DNA of 64,000 nt from Hirsutella rhossiliensis (GCF_020360975.1 NW_025408667.1:8866001-8930000); one strand, 5' to 3'; positions 46,685 through 60,040 are shown, counted from the first letter of the stretch. Program-made: numbers and translations. Notes: a model not told the origin generated them from the letters alone.

Positions 46685-49600
46685 TAGATAACTTCTTCTT
46701 CCTTAAGTAAGTAGTTAATAAAGGCGTTAACTATATCTATCTATTTAAGTTCGAGGTCGAATTCTACTACTATAGCTATAAGGGTCTAAAAAGATATCCC
46801 TACTAAGGTAGTTACCTTAGTAAGTAGATCCCCTTTTTCCTATTAATTACTATAGATAACTAGCCGGGCTTTATACTTTTAAAGGAAGATATATTTATTA
46901 GCTTTATAGATAAAGACCTACTTATAGCTAAGGACCTATTTTCCTCTTACCTTTTCCTTAAGCACCTCTTTAAAAGACCCTATCTCTTTATATAAGGCTA
47001 GGTAGTCTTTCTAGGCCTAGAAAAACTAGTCTCTTAAGGGGTGTTTTTCTAGCTAATTTTAGTTTATTAGTAGGTCTAGGAGGTCTCTTTTATATACCTT
47101 CCTTACTAATAGTAGCTTAAAAAGCCGGCTTACTATAAACGCTTTATAGGAACCGTCTTCTATAGGCGTTAGATAAAAGTTAGAAAAACGATTAAAATAA
47201 GGGAGAAATTAGTCTTCTTTTATATCGGGCTCTATACCTTCCTTTACTTCTCGAAGTAAGGATAAAAAGGCAGCTAGGTAATCTTTTAAGAGAGGTGCCT
47301 TTCCTACCCCTTTAAGGGTTAAGACGGAAAGACTAACTAAAAAAGCTACTTTTAGATCTTCTTCTTATATAAGAGGAAGCATAAGTAGGTTGGTATATTC
47401 TAGCTCTATTACTTTCTTATAGTCTCCTTCTTTATCTAGATTATCTAATCTAATAGCTTCCTCTTTAAAGTTAGCGTTATCCTCGACTACTTTAACGTTA
47501 GTTTCTTTTTTTATTTCCTTATCTAGGACCTCTTCTTAAGACTATTAAGAAGGGGGGATTTAGATCTTTTAAATTAGCTAACGTTATAAGAGTAAGAGGG
47601 GCTATTAATCCCTCTTTCTATTAAAGAAGCTAGATTCGTCGAAAATTATATCCCTAGTCGAAATAACCTTCTATAAAAGAGGAATCTAGATCTAGAAGAT
47701 ATTTATAGAATTATAGCCGACGAGGTAACTAATAAAGGCTCTAAGATTAAGCTTTCTTTTCTTTTTTCTTTTTAGCTATATATCGGTAGTTATTGCGTAT
47801 ACCTTATAGCTATAGGTATAAAGGTAGGCTAGCGAGGCCCTTTTTTCGTAAAGAGCTTAAGGGGGGATTTTTAGTCTATTCCTTAGGTAGTCCTTCTAAG
47901 GGTCCGGTTCTATAAGTAATAAGCGGTCTTAACGACTTCCCTCTAAAGGTCGTATAGAAGCTTTATAGTAAGTCTTATTATATAGGCCCTTTTTATTATA
48001 GCACCCCTTAATCTTTTTACTACTCCGTTCTAGGCCTAGGTATTTAATGCTAATAAGAGGGGTAAAATACCCCTTTTTCGAAGCTAATTTAAGATATCCT
48101 TTATAAATAGCTCTCCGTTAAACTATATCTTCTTTACCTTATAGCTAAAGTAGGATTTTATCTAGTTAATAAAGTCCTAAAGGGTAGACTAGTTATACTT
48201 ACTTAGGTAGGTTTATAAGAAATAAGGGAAAACTATCCCTAAAAAAGCGTCTATAAAAAACATTACTTTAATAAAGCTTTCTTAGTTCTTAAAGACGTTG
48301 GTTTAGTCGACCTAAATTTCCTTATATAGCTAGTCTAGCTATAAAGGGGTTCGTTTAGAAATTCGTCTCTTAGTCTTTCCTTAGCTATAGTATTTATATT
48401 CGACGGTCTTTAGGCCCCTTATTTATATACCCTATTATTAGCCTAGCTTATATAAACCTAGGGGGCCCGGGTAACTAAGTTATATATACTAAAGAATACC
48501 GTCTCCTTAAGCTACTAAAAGAGGGTCCTTTATAGTAGACTTATTCCTCTTAGTAGGGAAAGCTAACTTCTTAAGTAATTCCTTTCTAAGGATAGGTCGG
48601 AATTCGAGAATAAATTAATGGAATTTCTCCTCGATAAGCCTAATAGTCTAATTCTTTTAGACTAGCCTTATAGGCTTAGACGTCGTATCCTAGAAGATTC
48701 CTTCCTTTTAAAGAAAGCGGAATAAAATTAAGCTCGTTAAAAATTAAGGATAAAAAGCTACCCTTTTTCGTCGAAGAATTTATATAGATCCGTTAGGTAA
48801 TTCTATTTTAAAATTCACCCTTCTATATCCCTCTATCTATATAGTTAATTCCCTAGTAATAAGATATTCCCTCTATACCTTCTTAAAGGACTAGAATCGT
48901 AAGAGTATATTATAGATATCGAGGGAAGTACTAGAGTTAAGGATAGCTGATTTTTATAGGGGATAATTAGAGGGCTCTAATAGTTAGTCTTAGCCTTATT
49001 AATCCGTAGGGAAGATAAAGGCTAGATTTACTATACTAACGATTTTTCCTTGAATTTATAGCTTAAATAAGGGCAGTAGTATTATTCGTTACTATTTCTT
49101 AGTAACCTAAATCTCGTCTATCTTCTTCTATAACGAGGGGTCCTCCTTAAGAGACTATTATATCGTTTCTTATAGCCTCTTTAAAGGGTTAAATCCTTTA
49201 AGTCGGTTTTCCTCGAAGACCTATTAGTATTATAATAACTAATAGCCTAGGGATTTATAGGCTAGGCAGCCGTTTCGTTGTCTAGTCTTTTATTTCTTCG
49301 AGGAATCCTCGTCCTAATTTAGAAGGTCTGCTTAAAAACCTCCCCTTTTTACCCCTTATTACTAATTTTAATAAAGAGGTTCGATTTCGACTAGTTCTTT
49401 GATTTTTCGACTAACGGACTAAAAGGTCTATTAGGGGACTAGTCGGGCCGGTCTAACTAACGGGACCGGGGCCTAGCCCGGAGTAAGAGGCGGAGCTAGG
49501 GCCGGGCCTAGAGTAAGAGGCGGAGCCGGGGCCGGGCCTAGGGCAGCCGTTAAAGACAGTGTTAATGCTCTCGAGGGAGGTAGAGCTAGAGGGGCAATAG

Positions 49601-50543
49601 CTATAGTAGTAGTAGCAGTAGCGGGAACCGCAGTAATAAGGGCTATAGTAGCTATAGGGGCAGTAGGTCGAGCCGTCTAAGTCGAGTGCTAGCTATAAAG
49701 GAATAAAACTACTTACTATTATACTTTAATAGCTTCTTCGTTTAGTTCTTAGCTAGCCTCTCGAAAGATAGTTAAGTAACTATTACTAATAGGCTTTATT
49801 AGTAGAGATATATCCTATAGCTACTAACTAAAAAGAGCTTTTATTAAGAAGTATTAGTTAGCTTCCTTAAGGATTTCTTCCTACTTAGCTAGCTACGACG
49901 AAGCTAGTAGGTTCTTAGTAAAAAAGGCTCCTAGGTATACTATATAGGTCTTCTTAATACGGTTAGTTATATAGCCCTTTAAGGGAGCTATTAAGGTCTT
50001 AAGCTTTAAAAGCTACTACCTAAGAGTCTCTTTCTCTCGAAGAGAGATTAGCTTTATAGTACTAACGGATTCCGTTATCGCTATACGTATAGTAGTTAGT
50101 AGCTTCGTCTTATAGAGGTACTCCTTTTAGTAACTCTCGTAGTCGCTTAAGGTAGTAAAAAAAGCTCTTTACTATATAAAGGTTAGCTTAAAGAAGAGGG
50201 TAGCTCCCTCTATAAAGTCCGTTGCCTTAGGATAAAGAGGGGGCTTAAGAGGGTCCTACTTATTAGAGAAGACTAAATTATAGATAGTTCTATCTATACG
50301 AGCCTATAGCTCCTTTACCTACTTATCCTAATCTTTAGGCTCTATAAGAATCGTCTTATAGACCGTAGGGATAGTAAAGGAGTCGTTTTTCGATATCGTT
50401 ATAGAGAGAGAAGGGGTAGAAAAGTTAGTTAAAAATCGGCTTTTCTAGTAAGAGGGGTAAAAGGGAGTTATAAGGGATATACGAAAGGTGCCCTTTATAG
50501 TAGCTAGAAGGTATAAGAATACTATTTCTCCTAGGCTTATAAC
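46685..50543 (-). pseudogene. B-b gag-pol, gag side of the D1 insertion
   Basis: Minus-strand copia coding sequence collinear with B-c 37630-41955. Together with the 3' part (29690-31223) it makes the complete B-b polyprotein region, inactivated by RIP and by D1. A unit of roughly 36 bp (agtaagaggcggagc plus ggggccgggcctag-type sequence) is tandemly duplicated at about 49480-49545. Confidence 0.75.
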
Positions 50544-51019
50544 TCTCGTAAAGAGAGATATAAGAGGTATATAAAAAATATATAAATATAAAATTAAAAG
50601 TAAGAGGTTAGATAGGTAGGGTAGAGAGATTTAATTCTTATAGGGGTAGTAATTATAGTAGGGGAATAATTATTATATTTCCTTAATTCTCTTTCTTTCC
50701 TCTATTTAACGCCCCTCTTTATACCCGTTTAGTATCTTAATTAATAAAGAAGATCTTACTTAAACAAGCTATTAATATCCTTTTAACTACCGAGCTTTTT
50801 ACCGGTTTTTCCCTTCCTTTCTAGCCGTTACTAGTATATCTATCTTATCTCTCGCTACCTTTATAAGAAGCTATTACTACTTTTACTTCCCCTTATACCC
50901 TTACCCTCTTTTCTATACCTCTTTTAGCTCCTTCTTTAAAACCTCTTTTTTAGCTTCCTAGGTCCCTTATACTAAGGGATATCTCTAAGAACTATAAAAT
51001 TAAGCTATACTTTACGATA
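50544..51019 (-). repeat. B-b 5' LTR
   Basis: 476 bp, paired with 29201-29677; followed by ATAAT. The adjacent PBS and hairpin (about 50515-50543) are both altered by RIP. Confidence 0.88.
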
Positions 51020-51024
51020 ATAAT

Positions 51025-51700
51025 CGCTAGTATTAATACCTTTTAATACTATATATCTTAAAAGATATTTAATAACTATTAAAGCGACCTTTATATATAT
51101 ACTTTATTTCCCTTTTAACCTTATTCTACTACTTATCTTTAACTATTATTATAGTATATTAAGCTAACCTATACTACTATATTTATATATTAAGCTTAGA
51201 TATATATTTATATCTTAAAGTAATTAAGTAGTAGTTAAAGGGCGTTTATAGTTAATTAAAATTAAGTTAGTATTATTAATATATCTTATTATATCTATAC
51301 CTTATCTTATTATATTATACCTTTCTCCTTATCCTTATTTATTCTTTATTACTATTTATTTTATATCTATCCTTTATCTATCTTTTATTATTTTCCTTTA
51401 ATACTATAGTTATTTTTTATCTTTTCCTTATTTTTTAGTAAGCGTCTCTTAACTCCTACCCCTTTCTTTTTCTCCGCTTTTTATCCTTTACTTCTCCTTC
51501 CTTATTTTTTACCCTCTTTTTATTCCTTTTTTCTTACCCCTTCTTTATTATTCTCCTTTATATTTCCTTACTATCTCTTAAATCTCTTTAAGGCTTTTAT
51601 ATCCTAGAAGTCGTTTAGTAAGTACTATAATAGGTTTATATACCCTTATTACTTTATAAGTACCTATTACTATCTACCCCTCCCTTTTTACTTTTACTAT
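51025..51700. other. Pyrimidine-rich AT sequence, unidentified
   Basis: It continues the locus left of B-b. Long T/C runs (51330-51570) and no recognisable coding. It may be the 3' part of gypsy element G. Confidence 0.35.
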
Positions 51701-54700
51701 ACTTATTAAATCTCTTTAATAATATACTTAGGCTTATTATCTTTCTTAATTATTAATAGCGGTTAATAGTTATTAACTACTTATTTAAGTAGTAAGTTAT
51801 TTACTACTTAGTAAAGAAATTCTATATAAAGCCTTTTATATACCCTCCTTAATATATTAAGCTTAACTATATATAGGCTTACTACCTTTATTATAGTATA
51901 CTTTTAATATAGCTAGTTAAGCTTCTTATATAACTAGTTAGGTATATATTTATTTATATTTACTTATACTTTATTACTTACTTTAAACCCTTTTATAAGA
52001 GCTCTTTTTTAGTTTACTATTTCCTTTTATCTTACTTACGTTATAATAATAGCGGTTTATAAGAAGTTATTTACCTCTCTTATCTTTTACGCGAGCTCCC
52101 TTACCCCTCTTACTTTTAGCGCTAGCGGCCCTTTTACTCTTACTATTTAAACTAGCTTAATATTATATTTATATATTATAAATAATAAGCTTATACTTAT
52201 TATTAACGCTATATAGTTATTTAGTATAGCTTATATATATAGTAGCTATACTCCTTAGTTATCCTAGGTATAGTAAATATATACTTAAAGGTATACTTAT
52301 ACTTCTTAGTTTATATACTTAGTCGACTTATTTATCTATAAGTAGTATACTAAACTTAACCTCCTTTATACTCTTATTTATTAATAGAACTCTCTTTAAA
52401 AGTTTCCTTTTTAGTTTATCCTTTTATTTAATATAATTAACCTTAATATCTTATAAAAGTAAAAGTAAGCTTAAAGGAACCTTATTATATATACTATTAC
52501 CTTTATTACTAGTATTACTTTAAGAGTTACTACTTTTATTAGCTAGTTTATAATTACTTATAAATACCTTATACCTTTTATCTTAGTTAGCGGTAGTTTA
52601 ACTATAAAGTCTATTAATAAGTATATAAATAGTTAAGATAGTAGTAATAAGGGCTTTAAAAGTCCTTTTTAAAGCTACCTTTATATATACCCCTTTTTAT
52701 ATAGTCTATAGTTAGTAATAAGCTATCTTACTATTACTAACTAGCTAAGCTAAAAATATTCTTAGGCTAGTATTACTAAGGTCCTTTCTTTTCCTAGGTA
52801 TCCTACTACTATTAAGTTATATATTTACTAAGCTATTTATATATAAAGTATATCTTATTCCTTAGCCCCTTTTCCTTTATAGTACGTTAGCCTCTTTAGT
52901 ACTTATAGCTTATTATAAAAGTATAACTATCTCTTAATATTAATTATATATTTACTTAGCTATACCTTTAATTACTATTTTAGTACTAGCGATCTTTCCC
53001 TTTTATATACTACTTAAAATACCGCTTAGTACTCCTTATCTTTCCTTAGTATCTTTATTTACTTCTCTTATAGCCCTTAGTTATTAAATATTAATATAGG
53101 GTTAGCTTATTCCTAGGGTATATTTTAGTTTAAGTTTAGGTTAAGTTCTAGTTAATTATTGCCTTTATTCGCTTCCTCCTTAAGTCGTTTAGTAGGCCTA
53201 GCTACTCTATTAATATATACTACTATACCTACCCTTCTTTTACTTACTTATAGCGCTACTACTACTACTTTATCTTAAGTTAAGCGTTATAGTAAGTTAG
53301 TATATTAGCCCTTAGTAGGGACTAAGCGGCCTTATAAGTATACGGTCTTTAAAATTATCTAGACTACTTACCCTATCTCCCTTTTATTTATTTCGCCTAC
53401 TAGCCGATCTTACTTATAGTAAGATAGCGTGTTAAGTACTACTACTAGCTTCTTTAGCTAGAACTTTAGTATAAAGTTATAAGATATAAGCTTTATTACT
53501 TATTAGCTTTATTTCTTATTTAACTTTTTCTTTATTATAAAGTACCTTAGGTTATTATATTTAGTTTATACTATAAAGGTAGGTATATTTTAGAGTTTTA
53601 CTCCTTAAAAGTCTAAGTACTATATAATTATAAGTATCTCCTTATTATAGATTAAGTAGTTATACTTTACTAAGTTTAGTCTCTTTAAAAAGAATCCTAC
53701 TAAGTATTATATACTATTTAGCCCTACTTATATAAGCGCCCCCTTTATTATATATCTAAAACAGTTTACCTTTAAGTATATATCTCTTTTTAAGTTATAG
53801 AGTTATAGTACTAAGGTATTATAAAAGGCATTTTAAATAAACTTAAACGCTACTTAGTACTTATCTATTTATATTAAAAATTATATATTTTTATAAAGGC
53901 TATCTAGGTATACTTATCGCGTATACTATATACGTTAATTAACGCTGTCGCTTATATCTAATAGGCGACTATATCTTTTTCGTGATAGTTATAAGCCCGG
54001 GCGGAGGGGTTACCCCTCCGGGAACTTCCCGGTAACTGCGCACGCACTTCTTCTAGCTAGCCTGGCGCGCACTACCCGAAAGGCCCGTGGTTCGAGTCCC
54101 GCCAGCGCAATTAAGCGCGGTTTTAGTATAGGGCCTGCCTATATAAAAATTCCCGCTGTGGTCTAGGATATCTAGGTATCCCGGGACGAATTAACCCGAT
54201 ATCCCTAAGGGGGTGTGTCGCGTATACTATATACGTTAATTAACGCTATCGCTTATATCTAATAGGCGACTATATCTTTTTCGTAATAATACTAATACCT
54301 TTATATAAAGTAGTATAAAGGCCTAGAAGTAATTTATAAAGCTAAGAAAGCTCTAGACTCCTTTTATACTCTAAGATACTTACTAAGTCTATATTACTTA
54401 GATTATCTTTAAGTTATATTAAACCTTACCTCCTACTTATATAATAAAGCTTAAGTACTTAAACTTCTTTATTATAAAGTTATACTTCCTTAGGTTTAGT
54501 ATTAAGCCCGCTTCTTATAGGTTTTAAAGTACTATTACTACCTTCTTTTAATTATCTTAAAAACACCTTAATAAATAAATTAAAACGTTATCTATATAAA
54601 CTATAATTAACTTATATAGGTATTCCCTTAATACTATATTAATATATTATTAAAAGGTAGCTAGTATCCCTATTAAGCTAAATAGGTATACCTACTACTT

Positions 54701-55289
54701 AAATAATCTAAACCTTATTTAAAAGTATATATTAAACTTATAGCCCTTTATTATTTAAATCTTATAAAACGCTATTATAACGTTAAGCTTTATAAACTAC
54801 TTTACCTTTATAAGTATTTATAGTATCTTTATAATTAAGGGTAGCGCGTATTTATCTCTCTTTATAATTATATTTAGGGCTTAGTAGTTATAGTAAGATT
54901 ATAAGCGACCGTTTAACTTTTAAGTAAAGAGTACTAAGGCTATAGCTAAGGAGCTACTTAAGTAGATTAGGTTTATATTTATTAGCTTACTTAGGGTCTT
55001 CCTTAGTACTAAGAGTTCCTCCTTTAATATAATATAAAGGGGTCCTTATAATAGTAAGGGCTCTTCCTTATTCTTTTATAATATTAAGTTAATCTTATAG
55101 TTTACCCTTAGCTTATATAAAGGTATCTTTAAAGCCTTCTTAAGTATAAAGAGGTCTAGGTATATATCTAGCGCTTACTTTAGGATATAGTCTACTAGGT
55201 TTACCGCTATCTTTAGCTAGAGCGCTCTTTTTATATCCTTTATTATAATTACTTAGACATCGACTATCTTTTATCTCCCTTTATTATTA
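51700..55289 (-). pseudogene. Ty3/gypsy family G pol, minus strand
   Basis: The RT box at 54575-54598 reads YIDNVLIY on the minus strand, preceded (54600-54690) by a typical FGLxxAPATFQ-like and INxVLREYL-like context. RNase H is at about 53780-53910, beside TRIM3. The integrase core start at 52560-52620 gives DFIVKLPLTKIKG. Order RT-RNase H-integrase identifies gypsy. LTRs were not delimited. RIP is saturated and only transitions separate the frame from a coding one. TRIM3 splits it at 53915-54288. Confidence 0.68.
53915..54288 (+). mobile_element. TRIM3: second 374-bp copy of the TRIM2 family
   Basis: LTRs 53915-53987 and 54216-54288 (73 bp each) with ATACT duplications at 53910-53914 and 54289-54293. 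The PBS is at 53988-54001, the hairpin at 54002-54020, an inverted ggatatc/gatatcc pair at 54166-54172 and 54198-54204 sits just before the purine tract ctaagggggtg (54205-54215). Differences from TRIM2 are a handful of sites, all C/T or G/A. The B-box GGTTCGAGTCC is conserved (about 54089-54099). Confidence 0.92.
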
Positions 55290-55983
55290 TAAAAAGGTAT
55301 AAGTAATAAGCGTAGGATCGGGATATTAATAATATAAGCGGAGAGATCGGTCGAAGGAGTATAAGGTAGGACTTTATCCGGAATTTAAAACGAGTATATA
55401 AGGGGCTAAATAATATATTAAAAGAATAGCGTTGTAAAATATACTTACTAACTTACTTATTATTTCTACTACTCCTAGGGAAATCCTTTATCTTTTATAG
55501 ACTATTACTTACTTACTAATAGACTAAATAGTTAGCTTTTTAGTATATTCTATAGTACTTAAAAAGGTCTATCTATAGTATATCTTCCTAACTTAATAGG
55601 TAGTCTAATTATAACGTAATAGTTAACGTAAGACTATAGGCTTTACTATAAGTAATAGATTTAGCTAGAATATTCTATGCCCTATCTATTCTCGTATCGC
55701 GGATATCTTTAGAACCGCTCTACTAAAATAGGTAATAGGGTATCCGTTCTACTCGTAATTAACCTATATATTTTATATATATTTTATTTTATTAGGATAG
55801 GCTTATCTTAACCCGCTTTTCTTAAAGGAAGGTATAGATATCTAGTAAAGGTCTTTATCTTTAAGGGTTATTCCCTTAGACTATATTATAAAGACTCTTT
55901 TTACTAGCTTATTTTATAGAGCCTCCCTATACCTATTATTTCTTTATAATAGTAAAATAGGAATATAAGGGTATATACTTATA
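55290..55983. mobile_element. LTR family E, copy 2, inverted
   Basis: 694 bp, reverse complement of 25053-25749, with heavier RIP. Unlike copy 1 no clear 5-bp duplication is seen (attat left, gcctc right), so it may be one end of a larger element or a rearranged remnant. Confidence 0.65.
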
Positions 55984-56400
55984 GCCTCCCTTAAAGAGTA
56001 GTTAGTAAATAGTACTCTTTACTAGTTATTTCTTTTATAGTAGAATTATCCTTATTAAGAATAAGGTATATAATAGGAATATAATAGAAAATTTTAAAAC
56101 CCTTTCTAGGAAAAACCTTAGTAGGAAAAATCTTAGTTATAGTTATAATTCTTTTCCTTTTTTTAGGTAAACCTTTATAAGGAAAAAGCCTTATAGAGTT
56201 ATTATAGGAAACCTTTTTAAAGGAAAACCCCTATTTTTATAAGTTATTTTTTATTAATAGGAAACCTTTTTAAAGGAAAATAAAACCTATTAGTTATATA
56301 TAAAGGAAAAGCTAAGAAAGTAAAAGATAGCTAAAAAAACCTTTATTAAAGGGATATAAGCTTTTCTTTTTAAGGGTCTTTTAATTCCTTAAGGGAAAGA
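55984..56400. other. RIP-degraded sequence with paired inverted motifs
   Basis: Contains two copies of ggaaacctttttaaaggaaa (56208 and 56260 areas), each partly self-complementary. It lies beyond the 3' end of the copia F coding region and may be its 3' untranslated part. Confidence 0.35.
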
Positions 56401-59150
56401 AGCTTTTAGAGCTTAAAGAAATTTTCTCTTTTTAGTTCCTTAGTAAATATATTAGTAATATTATCTTCGGATTTAATATAGAAAATCCGGATCTGCTTTT
56501 CCTTAATATTTTCTTAGGTATAGAAGTAAGTAATATCTATATACTTTATCTTTTTATAAAATTCCGGATTTTTAGCTAATTTAATAGCTGCCTTATTATC
56601 TATTAAGATAGGAGGTATAGTATTAAGAATTCTTATAGATAAGCTATTATTTATCGAATAAAATAGCCGATTTAGATATAAATCTTTTTTATTAGCCTCC
56701 TTAAAGGTAATAAATTTAGCTTCGTAGGTTAATAGGGCTATAGATTCTTACTTCTAGCTAGCCTAACTTATAATATTTTTATAAATATAGAAATAGTATC
56801 TAAAAACGGATTTTCTATCTATAATATTAAACGCCTAGCTAGCGTTAGAATAACCTTTTATAAAATGATAAGTATAAGGGATATTATAGTAATAAATTAT
56901 CCTTAGGTTAAGGTATTTATTTAAATATTTCTAGATAGTATTTAACGCTTTAAAATATATATTATCTAGTTTAAAAGTAAATCTAGTATAGGAAATAATA
57001 GTATATTAAATATCTAGCTTACTTATTATAGCTAGATATAATAGAGCCCTTATTTCCCTTTAGTAAATAAGGATTTCTTTTTATAAAGGCATTATAATAG
57101 CCTTTTTAAGCTTAACTCCTACTATAGTAGGCGTATTAGAAGTCCCTAAGTCTTCTTTATTATATTCTCGTATTCTATTACGAGTATATTTTTCCTAGGA
57201 TATAAATATCTCCTTTCTACTTTAGTTTATAATTATATATATTCCTAAGAAGTCTTTTAGTTTACTTAAAGGCTAAACCTTTATATAATCTACTACCTTT
57301 TTAAGTAGACTATTTATTATACCTTTATTAGGCTCTATTATTAGGAGGTTATCTACGTAGATTACTATTATAATTTTATATTACGTATTTATAAATACCC
57401 CTTTATTTATAAGAAGGGCCGAAAATCCTATCTTAGCTAATATAGAGCTAAGATAGTTATACTAAAGCTTTAGGCTTTATTTAAGGCTATATAATAATTT
57501 CTTTAATTTTACTACTAGCTTTTTCTTTTTATATAGCTCTAAGAACTATAAATAGCTAATATTATACTTATACTAGTTTTTATTAAACTAGTCTTTAAGT
57601 ATTAGCTCTTCGTAGCTTATAAGGACTTTTATATAAATATCTATATCTATTTCGGTATATATAAAAGCATTTTTTATATCGTATTATAGTAAAGCATAGT
57701 TATTAAAAATAGCTATTATAAATAGTATTCTAATAGATTTAGGTCTTACTATCGTAGAAAAGGTTTCTAAATAATCTAGGCTATAGACCTAATTAAATCC
57801 TTATACTATATAGCGGGCCTTATATTTAATAATATTATTATTATTACCCTGCTTTATTTTATAGACCTAATAGCCGCTTCGGGCCTCCCTATTACTAGGA
57901 AGAGGCTTTAATTCCTAGGTATTTTAGTTTAAGAGCTCTTTTATTTCTAGAAATATAGCTCTTTTTTATTCTATAGCTTCTAAGCTATTTATAGCCTATT
58001 TAAATATTTTAGGCTCTATAGGGTCCTTATTTTCTAGTAAAGATAGAATAATCTCTTTACTTTTACTATTTAATATAGTATTTATTTTAGGGTATATAAT
58101 ATAGTCTTTATAAAATCCGTTTAGCTTCTTAGGTATATTAATATAGAATTTTAGATCCTTATTTAATCCCTTTTCTAAAAAGGGATTATTTCCCTTTTTT
58201 ATAAAAGGGTTATCTTCCTTCTCTATAAGGGGGTTATCTTCCTTCTCGATAAAAGGGTTATTTTCCTACTCTATAAGAGGGTTATCTTCCCTTTTTATAG
58301 GAGGGTTATTTTACTTTTCTTTTAAAGAAGAGTTATTGCCTTCTTTATATATAGGTTCCCTTTATAAATAATTATCTAGGACCTTATTTATAGAAGGTAA
58401 GGTATTAAAGTTAAAGTCCTTAGGGTCTTCTTCTTTTTAATTTTCTATAAATTTATTTTCTAGGATAATAATATCTCTAGAAATTATTACCTTTCTTTTC
58501 GAAAAGTTATATATTTTATAAGCATTTTTAGTCTAGCCTATAATAATACCCTTATAAGCTCTTATTTCTAGCTTATCTAAGGGGTCTTTATTTTTATAAT
58601 AAATAGTACTTCCGAAGGTCTTAATTTTCTCTAAGTCTTTTAAGGCTAGAGATTTACTTTCCTTCTTTTCTATAAGAGTTTAAAAGACTATTTAAGAGTA
58701 AGGGGTCCTATTATATAAATAGGCTACTATTAAAATAGCTTCTCCCTATAAATATTTAGGCAGTTTTACCGTAAATAAAATAGCCTAGACTTTATTTAAA
58801 ATAGTTCTATTAATCCTCTTTATTACTCCGTTTAATTTAGGAGTCCTAGGAGGGCTAGTATAATATTTAATTCCCTTTCTTAAGTAGTAGGGATTTATTT
58901 TATATAAGAATTCTTTTACGTTATCTAAAAAGACTTCCTTTATAGTAGTATTATCCCGGTTATTTTTAACTAAAGCCTTATATTCTAAGAATCTATCTAA
59001 GGCTTCTACCTTAGATTTTATTAAAGATATTTCTTAATATCTTATCCCTATATCTAAAAAGGATATAAAGGAGGTATATTTATTATAAGTAAGGGTCTTT
59101 ATAGGTCCTTAAATATTAATAGTAACTCTATTAAGGTAATTATATACTAA
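56400..59150 (-). pseudogene. Ty1/copia family F integrase-RT-RNase H
   Basis: A minus-strand copia polyprotein distinct from B. The integrase motif at about 58810-58865 reads PRTPKLNGVIKR, close to PQxNGVxER. The RT box at 57345-57359 reads YVDNL (YVDD with one Asp-to-Asn change), followed by a KDFLGI motif. RNase H lies toward 56500. The N-terminal part (gag, protease, start of integrase) is missing: the frame stops at about 59150, where a fragment of family B begins. Damage is of RIP type. Confidence 0.75.
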
Positions 59151-59566
59151 GCTTCTTTTATATTAAGCCCTATACCTTCCTTTACTTCTTAAAGTAAGGA
59201 TAAAAGGGTAGCTAGGTAATCCTTTAAGAGAGAAAAAGGTACTTTTTCTACCCTTTTAAGGGTTAAGATAAAAAGACTAATAGAAAAAGCTACTTTTAGA
59301 TCTTCTTCTTATTTTATAAAAGGAAGTATAGGAAGGTAGGCGTATTTTAGCTCTATTACTTTCTTATAGTTTCCCTCTTTATTTAGACTATTTAATTTAA
59401 TAGCTTCCTCTTTTTCTTTAAATTTAGCGTTACCTTTAACTACTTTAATATTAGTTTCTTTATCTATTTCCTTATTTAAGACCTCTTTTTAAGACTATTA
59501 AAAAAGGGGGATTTAGATCTTTTAAATTAGCTAACGTTATAAGAGAAAGAAGGGCTATTTATAAGG
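59151..59566 (-). mobile_element. Fragment of copia family B fused to F
   Basis: About 415 bp matching B-a 14910-15310 and B-b 47205-47600, the linker between integrase and RT. It lacks LTRs and any target duplication. At the F side both partners carry cttcttttatat, so a short-homology junction is plausible. Confidence 0.75.
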
Positions 59567-60040
59567 GTATTTACTCTTAGTATAGGTCTAGGTATTAGCC
59601 TAGGCCTTAGCTAATAATATTATAAAGTAAGGTAGGCTATATATATAAACGCGTATTTAATAGTAGTAGGCGCGGTATATAGTTAGATCCTATATAGCTT
59701 ATTATTATAATATAATAGAAGGTACCTATAATATAACCCTTTACCTACCTTATAATAGTATAAGCTATCTTTATATTAAACCTAATATTAGAACCTTAGT
59801 AGTACTAGCTAAGGTAGTAGTAGTAGTAGTAGCTACTATAAGAAAAAGCTTAGTATTAATAGCTATAGTAATAAGTAAAAGAGCTATACTAGTAATACTT
59901 ATAAGAAGAGACCTAGTAGTAGTAAGATAAATAAGCTTAATTTATAAAGCTATTCTATTAGATATTATAAGACCTAGACTAATAAGTAACCTTACGCTAG
60001 ATCCTTAATACCCTCTTAACGCTAGCTTTAATAGATACGC
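59567..60040 (+). other. Upstream region of gypsy I, possibly LTR and leader
   Basis: AT-rich sequence with tataggcctag-like stretches and a gtagtagtag microsatellite (59816-59832). It precedes a gag frame. LTR edges could not be set because no second copy is in the window. Confidence 0.35.

Larger units (their letters stand above)
29201..51019 (-). mobile_element. Ty1/copia family B, copy B-b, split by chromovirus D1
   Basis: LTRs at 29201-29677 and 50544-51019, flanked by ATAAT at 29196-29200 and 51020-51024. D1 (31229-46679) interrupts it with GTATA duplications at 31224-31228 and 46680-46684. Without D1, B-b is about 6.36 kb, as in the other copies. The RT box at 31027-31041 reads YVNNI (both Asp lost). 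Gag near 49440-49560 holds a duplicated G-rich unit that B-a and B-c lack. RIP is heavy, though it keeps more CpG than B-a. Confidence 0.9.

Noticed and set aside
53100..53170. Extra element boundary near tttaagtttaggttaag, similar to 27970-28000
   Set aside because: The similarity is short and of low complexity in AT-rich RIPped DNA; no duplication or longer match supports it.
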